From contig JAKAMS010000151.1 in NCBI GenBank assembly GCA_021812745.1, positions 1 to 6,410 on the forward strand: a stretch of 6,410 bases of DNA, given 5' to 3'. Both the position numbers and the translations under genes were made by a program. The DNA is from Bacteroidota bacterium (GTDB taxonomy: Bacteria > Bacteroidota > Ignavibacteria > Ignavibacteriales > Melioribacteraceae). A model generated the notes under the pieces. The model was not told where the DNA came from. It worked only from the letters and a program-made list of their open reading frames with translations, and ran no database searches. Shown here piece by piece: positions 5,990-6,410 of this stretch (the stretch's first letter is position 1; each line of letters opens with the position of its first letter).

Positions 5990-6410
5990 TTTTTAGATAC
6001 GAACGGATTATCCTTTATATAATAGCGCCAAGGCAAATCTACAGATTTTTTAATACCGATTCTTGTTGTAACGGCAATTTTAGCTTGATTGATGTTAGCC
6101 GATTTGAGAATGAAAATTTCGTCGCCGGTTAAATCTTTTCCGTTTTGTTCTCGTTCAATCTTGAACGCTTTGCATAGTTTAGCCGGTCCGTTTGTTAGAT
6201 TTATAAATTCATTCCGGGTAATCTCTTTCTTGTTATAACGGTGCTCTGTCATCAAATCAATTCCATCAACCGGTTGAAGAGCACGAATTAAAACCGCCTT
6301 GCTCTCATTTTCTCTTCCGGTTACAACGTTTGCGCAGAAGTGCATGCCGTATGTGAAATAAACGTAAAGTTCCCCTCCTTCATTGAACATTACTTCGTTC
6401 CGTTTTGTCT
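5986..6410 (-). CDS. 3-methyladenine DNA glycosylase, AAG/Mpg family (partial, 5' end outside window)
   Basis: The 140 visible codons are the C-terminal two thirds of an alkyladenine DNA glycosylase, which flips out and excises alkylated purines (3-methyladenine, hypoxanthine, ethenoadenine) as the first step of base-excision repair. Recognisable pieces, all shared with human AAG, are RNEVMF, then LYVYFTYGMHFCANVV with the base-stacking Tyr and the Asn of the flipping pocket, LIRALQP, NGPAKLCKAF, TRIGIKKS and the terminal RYYIKDNPFVS. The frame stays open across an internal ATG at 6390 to the window edge, and the family needs about 55-60 more N-terminal residues, including the catalytic Glu. 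The true start is therefore outside. The stop overlaps the GT9 start as ATGA, making this the first visible gene of that operon. Confidence 0.93.
   Translation of the reverse strand, partial: TKRNEVMFNEGGELYVYFTYGMHFCANVVTGRENESKAVLIRALQPVDGIDLMTEHRYNKKEITRNEFINLTNGPAKLCKAFKIEREQNGKDLTGDEIFILKSANINQAKIAVTTRIGIKKSVDLPWRYYIKDNPFVSKK

Noticed and set aside
1..6410. A novel defence, mobile or secondary-metabolite system
   Set aside because: No integrase, transposase, long terminal repeats, CRISPR repeats or biosynthetic cluster is visible, and the gene content is housekeeping.

Overview
The window is an ordinary bacterial chromosomal stretch. Every gene supported by the sequence lies on the minus strand, so transcription runs from base 6410 towards base 1. 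The DNA is AT-rich, coding is dense, and neighbouring genes are joined by 4-bp ATGA overlaps or abutting stop/start codons. A GWxTD-type secreted protein, a DUF3108 protein, a GT9 LPS-type heptosyltransferase and an A-rich ribosome-binding style suggest a Gram-negative of the Bacteroidota/Chlorobiota/Ignavibacteriota group, most likely Ignavibacteria-like. That placement is an inference from gene content and not a database match.

In order of transcription the layout is as follows. (1) Bases 6410-4119 hold the 3' part of a 3-methyladenine DNA glycosylase (AAG/Mpg family), a GT9 glycosyltransferase and an exported DUF3108 protein, joined by two ATGA overlaps. (2) Bases 4118-3991 are a 128-bp spacer with a short degenerate 7-bp tandem repeat and a plausible promoter (TTAGCA-N16-TATAAT) almost touching the next start codon. 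(3) Bases 3990-1853 hold a CPBP-family (CAAX-protease-like) membrane protein, a small zinc-ribbon/DUF2007 protein and CdsA phosphatidate cytidylyltransferase, again joined by an ATGA overlap and a TAA|ATG junction. (4) Bases 1852-1768 are an 85-bp spacer with small inverted and direct repeats. (5) Bases 1767-1 hold rimO, the ribosomal protein S12 methylthiotransferase, followed 28 bp later by the 5' part of a GTG-started, signal-peptide-bearing protein that looks like the N-terminal domain of a GWxTD protein and runs off the window.

Functionally, much of the window serves the cell envelope: CdsA makes CDP-diacylglycerol for phospholipids, GT9 builds LPS-type glycans, and DUF3108 and the GWxTD-like protein are exported. 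One translation-modifying enzyme (RimO) and one base-excision repair enzyme (Mpg) are embedded in it. I see no mobile element, CRISPR array, RNA gene, toxin-antitoxin pair or defence system, and no convincing new system. The points most worth a second look are the coupled CPBP / zinc-ribbon-DUF2007 / CdsA trio and the GT9-DUF3108 pair, both of which contain proteins of unknown function in a fixed envelope context.
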